64,000 nt of DNA from Citrobacter freundii (lineage in GTDB: Bacteria > Bacteroidota > Bacteroidia > Chitinophagales > Chitinophagaceae). How positions within the stretch are numbered: position 1 is the first letter of the stretch; each line of letters begins with the position of its first letter. The position numbers and the translations under genes were made by a program. The DNA lies in contig QFQQ01000013.1 of NCBI GenBank assembly GCA_003243445.1, positions 50,559-114,558 of the forward strand, in the 5' to 3' direction. The notes below the pieces were generated by a model, which was not told the origin of the DNA, searched no databases, and was given only the letters and a program-made list of their open reading frames with translations. Below, piece by piece: positions 26,225 through 34,846 of the stretch.

Positions 26225-27069
26225 ATGAAATACTTTCTGCAAAACATCCTTTTAGAGATACACAACAAGGAGAATAAGATTTCAGCACAAAGCAAAAGGT
26301 TGATTGATGAGGCTTATGAAATGACTTTGTATCTCCAAGACCTTTTATTTTCGGTCAAGAAATACATTATTGAAGAAGGATTTAAAAACGATGCGGAAGA
26401 GATACATTTCTTCCATACCATAAAGCCACAAATACTCGGTAAGCTCATTTTTTATAATAAAGTTTATAGAATAGAAACAACTTGCCCAGTAAGCAATGGA
26501 AAAATGTATTACAGTTACTTTTCCACACAGTTTGCAAACCTGAAACGGGAGTATATTGAGCATATTTGTAATTCCGATTTTTACAGGTATTACCGCTCGG
26601 GACGAACAGACCGTGATGATACTTATTTCAAACGTGGAAATATAAACTACCAGGATGGGCTTAACAGTATTGTGTTTGAAATAGATCCGGCATTCTCGAC
26701 TTTTTTCGATTACAAAATTGCAAGATTATCGCTAATGAATTGCTCTATTCATACTTGCTTACAAAAATCAATCCTGATGAAGGTCCTGATATGATTTTGC
26801 AAAAGCAGGAAAGCTCCAAAGATATATTTTGGACAGACAGCAAAAATGCTCTCATTGAATTAGTGTATGCACTTCACGCTTCAGGTGTAATTTCTCACGG
26901 TAAAATCGGTATCCGAAAAATAAGCCTTATGTTTCAGATACTTTTCCATATCCCACTTGGTGACCTGCATCATTCTTTCCACCGTATGAAAACAAGGGCA
27001 GGTTCCCGAACGGCATTTTTAGACCAGCTCAAAATATCCCTCGAAGAATATATGGATAAAGACCTTTAG
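26225..27069 (+). pseudogene. rteC: rteC, ICE excision regulator, broken by a frameshift
   Basis: RteC proteins switch on excision and transfer in CTnDOT-type elements. The first frame (from 26,225) encodes the N-terminal part, e.g. EIHFFHTIKPQILGKLIFYNKVYRIE. The second (ending 27,069) encodes ELLYSYLLTKINPDEG...FWTDSKNALIELVYALHASGVISHGKIGIRKIS and the C-terminus. They would join if one A were added at about 26,723 (GCAAGATT instead of GCAAAGATT), giving AKIIANELL. The intact rteC at 44,678 reads AKIIANDLI at the same place, which supports a one-base loss. A real mutation or a sequencing error in an A run are both possible. Confidence 0.85.
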
Positions 27070-27089
27070 CGACTTCAAAGCAATAATTT

Positions 27090-27120
27090 AAAAGCAGTAC
27101 ACAAAATGTACTGCTTTTTC
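27090..27120 (+). terminator. Intrinsic terminator after the frameshifted rteC
   Basis: AAAAGCAGTAC (27,090-27,100) pairs with GTACTGCTTTT (27,108-27,118), loop ACAAAAT, followed by TC. Confidence 0.8.
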
Positions 27121-27132
27121 TTTGCCCATATC

Positions 27133-27254
27133 TGCCAATTGGCAAATGCTCTCAAAACTTCACTACAAAATATCCAAAATCCCCTAAAACCCTTATTAAA
27201 CAAGGGTTTTTCCTAATTGTAAAAATTTTCAAAAAACCGCCAAACCAATTGGCA
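27133..27254. promoter_or_regulatory. Paired CCAATTGGCA palindromes flanking a hairpin
   Basis: TGCCAATTGGCA (27,133-27,144) is a perfect 12-bp palindrome; CCAATTGGCA recurs at 27,245-27,254. Between them lies a hairpin AAACCCTT/AAGGGTTT (27,187-27,209) followed by T. They precede the first HTH gene and are candidate operators for one of the two HTH proteins. The binding claim is inference. Confidence 0.45.
27187..27211 (+). terminator. Hairpin with T tract upstream of the HTH genes
   Basis: AAACCCTT (27,187-27,194) pairs with AAGGGTTT (27,202-27,209), followed by TT. It lies 109 bases ahead of the first HTH start codon, so it may be a second terminator for rteC or an attenuator. Confidence 0.5.
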
Positions 27255-27319
27255 AGGCTTGGCAGACAAACACTGCCACCTTTCACAATTTTGCATAGTG
27301 AACTTTAAAAAGCTGTGCA

Positions 27320-27673
27320 ATGAAAATAATAACCATTGAAGAAGAAGCGTGGCAACAGCTCAACAGCCGTATCAATGCCATTGCCGACTATCTGAAAAGA
27401 CAGGAAGATAAAAGTTATGATGACCTGTGGCTCAATAACCACGAGGTATGTCAATACCTGCACATCAGCGAAAAGACCTTATGGCGTATGCGAACCAAAG
27501 GCGAGATTGCTTATTCAAAAATCTACGGTCAGTATTTCTACACCATTGGGGCTATCAAAGATATGCTCAATGCAAATGCTATACAGAGCAGTGATGAATT
27601 TGTACAGGAGCTTATGGCAAAAAGCAAAAGCTATATCGAAAAAGGCAGAAAGTTAAAGACAGATAAAAAATAG
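27320..27673 (+). CDS. Excisionase-like helix-turn-helix protein 1
   Basis: A 117-residue DNA-binding protein of the type carried by Bacteroidota ICEs. After a short helical N-terminus comes a MerR/excisionase-type winged HTH (LWLNNHEVCQYLHISEKTLWRMRTKG, residues about 38-62) and the wing (IAYSKIYGQYFYTIGAIKDML). The C-terminal tail is basic. It starts a run of plus-strand genes and is followed after 26 bases by a second, related HTH gene. In CTnDOT such small proteins (Xis type) take part in excision and in control of the mob/tra operons; the role here is by analogy. Confidence 0.85.
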   Translation: MKIITIEEEAWQQLNSRINAIADYLKRQEDKSYDDLWLNNHEVCQYLHISEKTLWRMRTKGEIAYSKIYGQYFYTIGAIKDMLNANAIQSSDEFVQELMAKSKSYIEKGRKLKTDKK

Positions 27674-27699
27674 GTATGAACCCTTAAAAGTATATCCCT

Positions 27700-27990
27700 A
27701 TGAATATTGACAGAATGGAATTTTTGGCGTGGATGGAACGCTTGATGGGTCGCCTTGATATGCTGGGCGATAATATAGACGAGTTGCAAAAGAAACGCAA
27801 CAGCATAGATGGCGAGGAACTGCTCGATAATCAGGATTTGCTCCAAATGCTGAAAATAAGCAACCGCTCTCTGCAACGGTATCGCTCCATTGGCAAACTA
27901 CCTTATTATACGATAAGTGGAAAATTGTATTACAAGCTATCTGATGTACATCAGTTCATAAGAGAGAGCTTTAACCCTCCCTCAAAATGA
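27700..27990 (+). CDS. Excisionase-like helix-turn-helix protein 2
   Basis: A 96-residue paralogue of the preceding protein, with the same layout: helical N-terminus (MEFLAWMERLMGRLDMLGDNIDEL), HTH (LLDNQDLLQMLKISNRSLQRYRSIGKLP) and wing (YYTISGKLYYKLSDVHQFI). Spacing of 26 bases from the first HTH gene suggests co-transcription. Pairs of this kind are a standing feature of Bacteroidota ICE backbones. Confidence 0.85.
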   Translation: MNIDRMEFLAWMERLMGRLDMLGDNIDELQKKRNSIDGEELLDNQDLLQMLKISNRSLQRYRSIGKLPYYTISGKLYYKLSDVHQFIRESFNPPSK

Positions 27991-28031
27991 ACGCCAATGA
28001 AAGACAATGAAAGACAAAGACTGCCATTGAG

Positions 28032-28074
28032 TGCCACTTGATGCAATGCAGTAACCGCTTGTTTTACTTTAGGC
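28032..28074 (+). promoter_or_regulatory. Promoter-like module TGCCACTT...TACTTTAGGC
   Basis: TGCCACTT at 28,032 is followed 36 bases later by TTTAGGC (28,068), and TACTTTAG fits the Bacteroidota -7 element TAnnTTTG with one mismatch. The DUF3945 gene starts 25 bases on. The same pair with 37-base spacing precedes the DUF1896 gene at 35,862. Function is inference from that match. Confidence 0.5.
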
Positions 28075-28098
28075 ATCGAACTTTAAATTTTTCAGACT

Positions 28099-29568
28099 AT
28101 GAGCGAAGAAACCACAAACAAACAGGAAATGCCCGAACAACTATCGGACATCTTATTGGTGCTGGATAAAGAAAAAATGAAAATCCAAGCCGTAAAGAGC
28201 ATAGACGAGAACGGGAAAATGGAAACCGTTGACCCCACGAAGAAAAACCAAAACCAGTTTATGCGTGTGGATAAAAGCGGCGATTTCTTTTCCAACTTCT
28301 TCTCCAATTTTTTCAGCCAATTGAAGAACCCAACCAATTTTTCATTCTTCAAAGTGCCTGCACCTATCGCAGTTGAAAAAGCACAGGAAATGCAAAAGCA
28401 GGTAGATAAGCCTACTCCCGAAGGCGAAAAAGTAATGAAAGAACACGAAGTAAAAATCGAACAGAAACAAGAAAATCAAAAAGATATGGCAACAACACAA
28501 ACAACACCTGAAAAAAGCGAATACCGCTATAAGCCGGAGCAGATTGATTGGGATACAATGAACAATCTCGGATTAAGTAAGGAATACCTTGAAAAAAGGA
28601 ACCTCCTTGAACCTTTATTGAAAGGCTATAAAACCAATGAACTCTTACCGATAGGCGTTAACCTCGGCGGTACTATCCTCCGCACGGATGCCCGTTTGTC
28701 TTTACAGCAAGCCGAAGATGGAAAAGTTGTAGTAGGAATACACGGCATCAAAAAAGAACCTAATCTCCACTCTGAATTTTTCGGACACAAATTTACGGAT
28801 GAAGACAAGAAAAACCTGCTCGAAACGGGTAATATGGGTCGTGTGGTTGATTTGAAAAATACCAAAACAGGCGAACTAATGCCATCCATTATTAGTATAG
28901 ACAGGCTGACGAACGATGTAATTGCATTGCGGACGGACTTTATAAAAATTCCCGATGAAATTAAGGGTGTAAAATTGGACGATGCTCAAAAGCAAACCTT
29001 AATGGAGGGCAAACCGCTAAAGTTAGATGGTATGATTTCTACCAAAGGAACTGAATTTTCGGCAACGGTACAGTTCAATGCGGACAAGCGTTATGTTGAG
29101 TTCCTGTTTGACCGCAATAACTCTAATAGGCAAACGCAAAGTAACGGGCAGAACAATCAACAAAGCAACGGACAAAGTAATCAGCAAAGCCAACCGCAGG
29201 AAGCTCCAAAAACTTTCAGGGGTAAAGAACTGACCGATGAGCAACACAAGGATTTCAAAGCCGGGCAAACCGTTTACATTGACGGATTGAAAGATAAGAA
29301 AGGGCAACCGTATCAAGGTTATATCACATTCAACAAGGAAACCGGAAAAACTGATTTTGCCTTTCCAAGCCAAGTTAAGGCACAGGCAAAACCTGCCGAA
29401 GCCCATAAAACACAAACCGCCGTCAATTCGGAGGGCAAGACCAACGAGGCGACCAAGAATATCAACGAGTTTTTGAAGTCGGGACAGCAAAGACCGAAAA
29501 ACAAACAACAGCAGGAACAACAGGAACAACCCGAAACACCTGCAAAATCCAAAGGCAGAAAAATGTAA
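28099..29568 (+). CDS. DUF4099/DUF3945 ICE protein
   Basis: The 489-residue protein is typical of Bacteroidota ICEs, usually found just upstream of topB as here (3-base gap). The N-terminal third is charged. Residues about 140-210 (IDWDTMNNLGLSKEYLEKRNLLEPLLKG...) fit DUF4099. The following part, with two related stretches near 240-345 and 375-430 (LTDEQHKDFKAGQTVYIDGLKDKKGQPYQGYITF), fits DUF3945. The linkers are Gln/Asn-rich low complexity (residues about 345-370 and the C-terminus). No enzymatic motif is visible. The conserved place beside topoisomerase suggests a DNA-processing partner, but that is inference. Confidence 0.85.
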   Translation: MSEETTNKQEMPEQLSDILLVLDKEKMKIQAVKSIDENGKMETVDPTKKNQNQFMRVDKSGDFFSNFFSNFFSQLKNPTNFSFFKVPAPIAVEKAQEMQKQVDKPTPEGEKVMKEHEVKIEQKQENQKDMATTQTTPEKSEYRYKPEQIDWDTMNNLGLSKEYLEKRNLLEPLLKGYKTNELLPIGVNLGGTILRTDARLSLQQAEDGKVVVGIHGIKKEPNLHSEFFGHKFTDEDKKNLLETGNMGRVVDLKNTKTGELMPSIISIDRLTNDVIALRTDFIKIPDEIKGVKLDDAQKQTLMEGKPLKLDGMISTKGTEFSATVQFNADKRYVEFLFDRNNSNRQTQSNGQNNQQSNGQSNQQSQPQEAPKTFRGKELTDEQHKDFKAGQTVYIDGLKDKKGQPYQGYITFNKETGKTDFAFPSQVKAQAKPAEAHKTQTAVNSEGKTNEATKNINEFLKSGQQRPKNKQQQEQQEQPETPAKSKGRKM

Positions 29569-29571
29569 AAT

Positions 29572-31656
29572 ATGAAAACAATCATTGCAGAAAAACCAAG
29601 CGTAGCAAGGGAAATAGCCGGACTTGTGGGAGCATCTGATAAAAAGGACGGCTACCTGACAGGTAACGGCTATTTTGTTACGTGGGCATTCGGTCATTTG
29701 ATAGGATTGGGAATGCCCGAAGATTACGGAATTTCGGGATTTGACAAAACAGCTTTGCCGATACTTCCCAAACCTTTTTTATTGACCGTCCGGAAAGTAA
29801 AAAAGGACAAAGGTTATACAGCCGATACAGGAGCGTTAAAGCAACTGAAAGTCATTGAACAGCTTTTTAACCGTAGCAGCAGTATCATTGTTGCTACCGA
29901 TGCAGGACGTGAGGGCGAATTGATATTTCGCTATATCTACGAATACCTCAAATGCAACAAGCCCTTTGAACGCCTTTGGATTAGTTCGCTTACCGAAAAA
30001 GCCATAAAACAAGGTTTTGATAATCTAAAAGACGGCAAAGAATTTGACGGATTGCATCAGGCGGCACAAGGCAGAAGCCGAGCCGATTGGCTTGTGGGCA
30101 TTAATGCTACGCAGGCATTAAGCATAGCCGCAGGAAATGGCATCTATTCGCTCGGAAGAGTGCAAACACCCACACTGGCTTTGATATGCAAACGCTATCT
30201 GGAAAACAAGAATTTCTCAATAAAGAAGTATTGGCAGATACAGTTATCGCACAACAAAGAACTGATAGATTTTAAATGCCTTTCCAAAACCAAATGGGAA
30301 GACCAAAAACTTGCCGATGATACGTTGAAAGCCATTCAGCGAAGCGAAACGGCAACAATTATATCTGTAGAAACCAAAAGTGTTACTGAACACCCGCCTT
30401 TATTGTTCGACCTTACCGGATTGCAAAAGGAAGCCAATAAAAAATTGAACCTTTCTGCCGAAGAAACCCTCAATATTGCTCAAAGCCTTTACGAAAAGAA
30501 GTTTATCACTTACCCACGTACCGGAAGCAAATACATCCCTGAAGATATGTGGGCAGAAATTTCCAACCTCGTGAGGGCTTTGCAGGATAGGGAAACCTGC
30601 AAGCAAGCTGTATCAAAAATGAAATGGGGACGTTTCAATAAACGTATCGTGAACGATTTGCGTGTTACCGACCACCACGGACTATTGATTACAGATAAAA
30701 TCCCGTCAGCACTGAACGCAAAGGAAAATGCCGTTTATGATATGATTGCCTTTCGATTGCTCGAAGCCCTTTCACAAGCCTGTATCAAGGAGATAACCGA
30801 TGTCGGTTTACAGGTATTGCATTACGATTTTACGGCAAAAGGCTGTAAGATTATAGAAGCTGGCTGGCGTTCCGTTAAGGGAAGTTTTACGAACGATGAT
30901 ACCGAACCGGTACAGGATTTACCCGAACTGAAAAAAGGCGATGAACTCAAAATAAAAGAAGCCACCGTTCTCGAAAAGAAAACCAAACCGCCTGTGCTTT
31001 ATACCGAAGCAGGGCTTTTGTCGGCAATGGAAACTGCCGGAAAGGAAATCGAAAATGAAGACGAACGCAAGGCTTTACAAAATATCGGCATCGGTACTCC
31101 GGCTACAAGAGCCGCAATAATCGAAACCCTGTTTACCCGTAACTATATCCAACGGGAAAAGAAATCCTTAATCCCTACCGAAAAGGGATTGCAAGTGTAT
31201 GAATTGGTTAAAGAACGGAAAATTGCGGACGTGGCAATGACTGCCGAATGGGAACTCGCATTGCAGAAAATCGAAAACAACGAAACTGATGCAGGGGCAT
31301 TTCAAAAGGCAATGGAACATTACGCTTCAACTATTACCAATGAATTGCTGCAAACTTCCATTGCCCAAAACAACCTGCCCAAATTGGTTTGCCCGAAATG
31401 CAAAAGCCAGCAACTCATTATCCGTGATAAAATCGTGAAGTGTCCTGATGAGGCTTGTAATTGGGTACAGTTTCGTAATGTGTGTGGTGTACAAATCGGC
31501 ATAGCCGATATTGAAAGCCTTATCAATAAAAAGAAAACTTCACTCATCAAAGGAATGAAAAGCAAGGCAGGTAAAAAATTCGATGCGTATATCGTATTGA
31601 AAGAGGATTGTACAACCTCTTTTGAGTTTGATAAAAATAAAAGATACAAAAAGTAA
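29572..31656 (+). CDS. topB: DNA topoisomerase III (type IA)
   Basis: An ICE-encoded type IA topoisomerase of 694 residues, expected to unlink DNA strands during transfer or replication of the element. The TOPRIM domain begins at the N-terminus (IIAEKPSVAREIAGLVGA, later ATDAGREGELIFRYI). The catalytic Tyr is residue 314 in FITYPRTGS; the family usually has PRTDS, so Asp is replaced by Gly at one position. A C-terminal zinc-finger-like part has CPKCKSQQ and KCPDEAC near residues 605-630. The stop codon overlaps the next start codon (TAATG), which suggests coupled translation. Confidence 0.95.
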   Translation: MKTIIAEKPSVAREIAGLVGASDKKDGYLTGNGYFVTWAFGHLIGLGMPEDYGISGFDKTALPILPKPFLLTVRKVKKDKGYTADTGALKQLKVIEQLFNRSSSIIVATDAGREGELIFRYIYEYLKCNKPFERLWISSLTEKAIKQGFDNLKDGKEFDGLHQAAQGRSRADWLVGINATQALSIAAGNGIYSLGRVQTPTLALICKRYLENKNFSIKKYWQIQLSHNKELIDFKCLSKTKWEDQKLADDTLKAIQRSETATIISVETKSVTEHPPLLFDLTGLQKEANKKLNLSAEETLNIAQSLYEKKFITYPRTGSKYIPEDMWAEISNLVRALQDRETCKQAVSKMKWGRFNKRIVNDLRVTDHHGLLITDKIPSALNAKENAVYDMIAFRLLEALSQACIKEITDVGLQVLHYDFTAKGCKIIEAGWRSVKGSFTNDDTEPVQDLPELKKGDELKIKEATVLEKKTKPPVLYTEAGLLSAMETAGKEIENEDERKALQNIGIGTPATRAAIIETLFTRNYIQREKKSLIPTEKGLQVYELVKERKIADVAMTAEWELALQKIENNETDAGAFQKAMEHYASTITNELLQTSIAQNNLPKLVCPKCKSQQLIIRDKIVKCPDEACNWVQFRNVCGVQIGIADIESLINKKKTSLIKGMKSKAGKKFDAYIVLKEDCTTSFEFDKNKRYKK

Positions 31657-32537
31657 TGGAAAATAGACCCATCATTATCAGCAAGGAAATCAGAAACCTG
31701 ATTTATACCATACGTGACAAGCAAGTGATGTTAGATAGCGACCTCGCTGCTTTATATCAGGTAGAAACAAAGAACCTTAACAAAGCCGTAAAAAGAAATA
31801 TAGACAGGTTTCCTGCTTCTTTCTGCTTTCAACTGACCGAAGAGGAAGTTGAAAACTTGAGGTTCCAAATTGGAACCTCAAGTTTGAGTTACGGCGGAAG
31901 ACGTTATCTGCCCTACGTTTTTACCGAACAAGGAGTTGCAATGGCTTCTGCCATACTCCGTTCAGATATTGCCGTTAAAGTCAGTGTTGAAATTATGGAA
32001 GCGTTCGTTGAAATGCGGCGAATGCTTATCAGTAATGCCTCTTTATTTCATCGTTTAGATAATATTGAACTGAAACAATTAGAAGCTGACCAAAAATTTG
32101 AAGAGATTTTTAAAGCTATGGAAAGCGACAAACTCCAAAGCGAAAAAGGTGTCTTTTATAACGGGCAGGTTTTTGATGCCTACGCCTTTGTTTCCGATAT
32201 TATCCGAAGTGCCAAAAGCTCCATTATCCTTTTGGATAACTATGTGGATGATACGGTATTGACCTTATTGGGAAAACGAAACACGAATGTAACCGCAACA
32301 ATCTATACTAAAAGCATCAGCAACCAGCTACGGCTGGATGTGCAACGGTACAACAACCAATATCCTCCCATTGAGATAGAGATTTTTTCCGATGCTCACG
32401 ACCGCTTTTTAATTATTGACAATGTGGAACTTTACCATATCGGCGCATCACTCAAAGACCTGGGCAAAAAATGGTTTGCCTTTTCGAGAATGGATATTGA
32501 GGTGGGCAGAATGCTCAAAATCTTAAACCAACAATAA
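31656..32537 (+). CDS. ORF6N-domain protein with PLD-like C-terminal region
   Basis: The 293-residue protein has an N-terminal ORF6N DNA-binding domain (residues about 6-115; DKQVMLDSDLAALYQVETK, NIDRFPASFCFQLT, GRRYLPYVFTEQGVAMAS), typical of phage and ICE proteins. A short coiled linker follows. The C-terminal part (about 165-290) has AYAFVSDIIRSAKSSIILLDNYV and HDRFLIIDNVELYHIGASLKDLG, which looks like a single degenerate HKD (phospholipase D-like) motif with Arg in the Lys position. It is translationally coupled to topB (TAATG). A perfect 31-bp palindrome lies inside the coding sequence at 31,854-31,884. Confidence 0.85.
   Translation: MENRPIIISKEIRNLIYTIRDKQVMLDSDLAALYQVETKNLNKAVKRNIDRFPASFCFQLTEEEVENLRFQIGTSSLSYGGRRYLPYVFTEQGVAMASAILRSDIAVKVSVEIMEAFVEMRRMLISNASLFHRLDNIELKQLEADQKFEEIFKAMESDKLQSEKGVFYNGQVFDAYAFVSDIIRSAKSSIILLDNYVDDTVLTLLGKRNTNVTATIYTKSISNQLRLDVQRYNNQYPPIEIEIFSDAHDRFLIIDNVELYHIGASLKDLGKKWFAFSRMDIEVGRMLKILNQQ
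31854..31884. repeat. Perfect 31-bp palindrome inside the ORF6N gene
   Basis: AACTTGAGGTTCCAA (15 bases), a central A, then TTGGAACCTCAAGTT. All 15 pairs match. It encodes part of the linker between the conserved ORF6N blocks (NLRFQIGTSS). Confidence 0.85.
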
Positions 32538-32560
32538 ACCCTCTAATTCAGAGGGTTTTC
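32537..32560. terminator. Bidirectional terminator between ORF6N and the ars operon
   Basis: AACCCTCT (32,537-32,544) pairs with AGAGGGTT (32,550-32,557), loop AATTC, then TT. It separates two converging transcription units and marks the left edge of the arsenic cassette. Confidence 0.8.
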
Positions 32561-32610
32561 TTTTAGTTTTTTGATGCTTCAAAATGCTCTTGTACGTTCT
32601 TAAATTAACT

Positions 32611-33639
32611 TCAATAATATTTTTTCTTTAGCCATAAACTTGCCCTTACCAATAATATGAGTACCGGAACTTCCACCAGTGGGCCGATAACGCCCACAAA
32701 TGCCTGTGGCGAATGAATACCGAAAACCGCTATTGCTACGGCTATTGCCAATTCAAAATTGTTTCCTGTGGCTGTAAATGCGATTGATGCGTTTTTGTCG
32801 TAAGGAACTTTAAGGGATTTATTGATAAAGAAGCTCACAAAAAACATCAGTACAAAATAGATAATTAAGGGGATAGCCACTTTTACCACATCCATTGGCA
32901 ACTCCAATATTTTATCGCCTTTCAAACTGAACATTAATACTATCGTAAACAGTAAAGCATACAATGTAATGGGCGATATTCGGGGTACAAATTTCCGGTT
33001 ATACCATTCTATACCTTTTAACTTTACAAGGAAATAACGGCTTAAAAAACCTGCCAAGAATGGAATGCCTAAATATATCAATACGCTTTCGGTAACATCT
33101 TTCATTGATACGCTTACATTGAAATTGGCTAACCCTAATTTTGCAGGTAGTACATTAATGAATAACCAAACCAAGAAGCTATAAGAAAGTATCTGAAAGA
33201 TGCTGTTTAATGCAACTAACATAGCTGTATATTCTCTGTTAGCTTTAGCTAAATCACCCCACACGATAACCATTGCAATACACCTTGCCAGACCTATCAA
33301 TATCAAGCCTGTCATATAATCGGGTTCGTTTCGTAAAAATAAAACGGCTAAACCAAACATCAATACTGTGCCGATAACCCAATTGAGCAATAAGGACATA
33401 CCGATTACTTTTTTATCCTTAAATACCATAGGCAATAATGAATAATCAACCTTTGCCAATGGCGGGTACATCATCAATATTAAACCTATTGCCAACGGAA
33501 TATTTGTAGTGCCTACGGATAGAGCATTTGTGATTTTTGAAATACCGGGAAAAATATATCCCAATCCTATACCTACTGCCATTGCAAGGAATATCCATAA
33601 GGTAAGGTATCTGTCTAAGAATTTTAGTTTTGGTTGCAT
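32611..33639 (-). CDS. ACR3-family arsenite efflux permease
   Basis: An inner-membrane As(III)/H+ antiporter of 342 residues with about ten hydrophobic segments. It has the family start (KLKFLDRYLTLWIFLAMAVGIGLGYIFPG), the loop MMYPPLAKVDYSLLP, the conserved Cys in LIGLARCIAMVIVWGDLAKA, and FTATGNNFELAIAVAIAVFG, all standard ACR3 segments. It is the last gene of the ars operon, seven bases after the GcvH-like gene. No ArsA ATPase is present, so it should run on the proton-motive force. Confidence 0.95.
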   Translation of the reverse strand: MQPKLKFLDRYLTLWIFLAMAVGIGLGYIFPGISKITNALSVGTTNIPLAIGLILMMYPPLAKVDYSLLPMVFKDKKVIGMSLLLNWVIGTVLMFGLAVLFLRNEPDYMTGLILIGLARCIAMVIVWGDLAKANREYTAMLVALNSIFQILSYSFLVWLFINVLPAKLGLANFNVSVSMKDVTESVLIYLGIPFLAGFLSRYFLVKLKGIEWYNRKFVPRISPITLYALLFTIVLMFSLKGDKILELPMDVVKVAIPLIIYFVLMFFVSFFINKSLKVPYDKNASIAFTATGNNFELAIAVAIAVFGIHSPQAFVGVIGPLVEVPVLILLVRASLWLKKKYY

Positions 33640-33646
33640 TGCGTGG

Positions 33647-34024
33647 CTAATTGGTAAGTTCTTTATATTGGTTTGATGTCAATAAATTTTCTAATTCTGC
33701 AACGTCCTGTATTTCTATTTTAATCAGCCAACCGTCTTTATAAGGATTGTCGTTTATGAGTGTGGGTGCTTTTAATAGTAGTTCATTCGTTTCAACGATT
33801 TTACCAGATACAGGCATAAATAAATCACTGACCGTTTTAACCGCCTCAACAGAGCCGAATACTTCGTCCTGCTGAAAACTATATCCAACATTGGGTAAAT
33901 CTGCATATACGATTTCGCCTAATTCGCTTTGTGCAAATTCTGTAATACCTATTATACCTGTTTTGTCCTGTACGCTTATCCACGTATGTTCTTTTGAATA
34001 CTTTCTATCGGTTGGAAATTCCAT
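33647..34024 (-). CDS. Lipoyl-domain GcvH-like protein in the ars operon
   Basis: The 125-residue protein matches the glycine-cleavage H protein over its whole length: YSKEHTWISVQDKTGIIGITEFAQSELGEIVYADLP, then the lipoylation site SVEAVKTVSDL with Lys63 in the right place, then MPVSGKIVETN and NDNPYKDGWLIKIEI. No glycine-cleavage T, P or L gene is near. It lies between a metallophosphoesterase and the ACR3 pump, with gaps of 17 and 7 bases, so it is an operon member. Lipoyl dithiols bind trivalent arsenic tightly, so an arsenite carrier or sink role is possible. That role is inference; a plain GcvH is the alternative. Confidence 0.9.
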   Translation of the reverse strand: MEFPTDRKYSKEHTWISVQDKTGIIGITEFAQSELGEIVYADLPNVGYSFQQDEVFGSVEAVKTVSDLFMPVSGKIVETNELLLKAPTLINDNPYKDGWLIKIEIQDVAELENLLTSNQYKELTN

Positions 34025-34041
34025 TTTTATAAATTATTAGA

Positions 34042-34815
34042 TTAGTAACCTCTCCTTAAATTTTCTGCGTATTCGTTTGGTAAAATGCTTTCCTCTACTG
34101 CTTTTGCTGCTTTTTCAATATCATAATCAAAGCGTATAAATTCCACACTGATACTGTCTTTATCCAATACAGAACTTTGCTCGTTGATAGTAAGTATTAC
34201 ATAACCGCCTCTTACATCGCTGTCTTTCGGCTTTCCTACCGAACCTATATTGATGGCGTGTCTGAAATGGTTTTGTCCGTCAATTCCCGAATTTAAAATA
34301 CGGTGGTATGGCTTATGCGTATGCCCGAAACACATAATGTCTGCGTCTGCCTGTTCCATAATTCTAAGCATACTTTTTTCTTCCCTGTCTTCAAATAAGT
34401 ATTCGTTTATCTTTCTTGGGCTACCGTGTACCAATAGTAAATTGAGCTTGTCCTCGTTCAACTGAAATTCTACTTTGATATGTGCCGGAAGTGTACGCAA
34501 ATAGGCTCTTTCTTCATCTGTCATAATAGAGTTGGTAAAGGAAATAGATACGCTGCCATTGCCTTTTTCACTATCGGTTTTATAAGCACATCCGCAATCA
34601 TTGCTCATACGCCCGATGCCAAAATCATAATTCCCTGCAATGGTTGGTATTTTCCTTTTACGGATTTCGTTCACTACTTCATTTGCCCAAATGTTATAGC
34701 CTACCAAATCGCCTAAGCAATAAATACTGTCGGGATTTCTTTTTTCTACATCTTCAAAAAATGCTTCCAATGCAGGTAGATTGGCGTGAATGTCACTGAA
34801 TAATGCAATTTTCAT
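34042..34815 (-). CDS. Calcineurin-like metallophosphoesterase in the ars operon
   Basis: A cytoplasmic phosphoesterase of 257 residues. Metal-binding motifs in order: SDIHANLPAL (residues 7-16), CLGDLVGYN (33-41), AGNYDFG (60-66, in place of the usual GNHD/GNCD), LVHGSPR (near 128), and FGHTHKPYHR (near 158). It belongs to the YfcE/MJ0936-like phosphodiesterase group. A central insertion contains CGCAYKTDSEKG, a CxC that could bind metal or arsenic. The substrate is unknown. No signal peptide is seen. Its place between DUF6428 and GcvH genes ties it to arsenic handling by context only. Confidence 0.88.
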   Translation of the reverse strand: MKIALFSDIHANLPALEAFFEDVEKRNPDSIYCLGDLVGYNIWANEVVNEIRKRKIPTIAGNYDFGIGRMSNDCGCAYKTDSEKGNGSVSISFTNSIMTDEERAYLRTLPAHIKVEFQLNEDKLNLLLVHGSPRKINEYLFEDREEKSMLRIMEQADADIMCFGHTHKPYHRILNSGIDGQNHFRHAINIGSVGKPKDSDVRGGYVILTINEQSSVLDKDSISVEFIRFDYDIEKAAKAVEESILPNEYAENLRRGY

Positions 34816-34846
34816 TTTGTCTGATTTTTATATGATAGTTTTTAGT

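Noticed and set aside
29023..29697. A 224-codon Cys/Phe/Leu-rich minus-strand frame in the DUF3945 gene
   Set aside because: It is the antisense of Gln- and Lys-rich codons and has no membrane-protein logic or homology.
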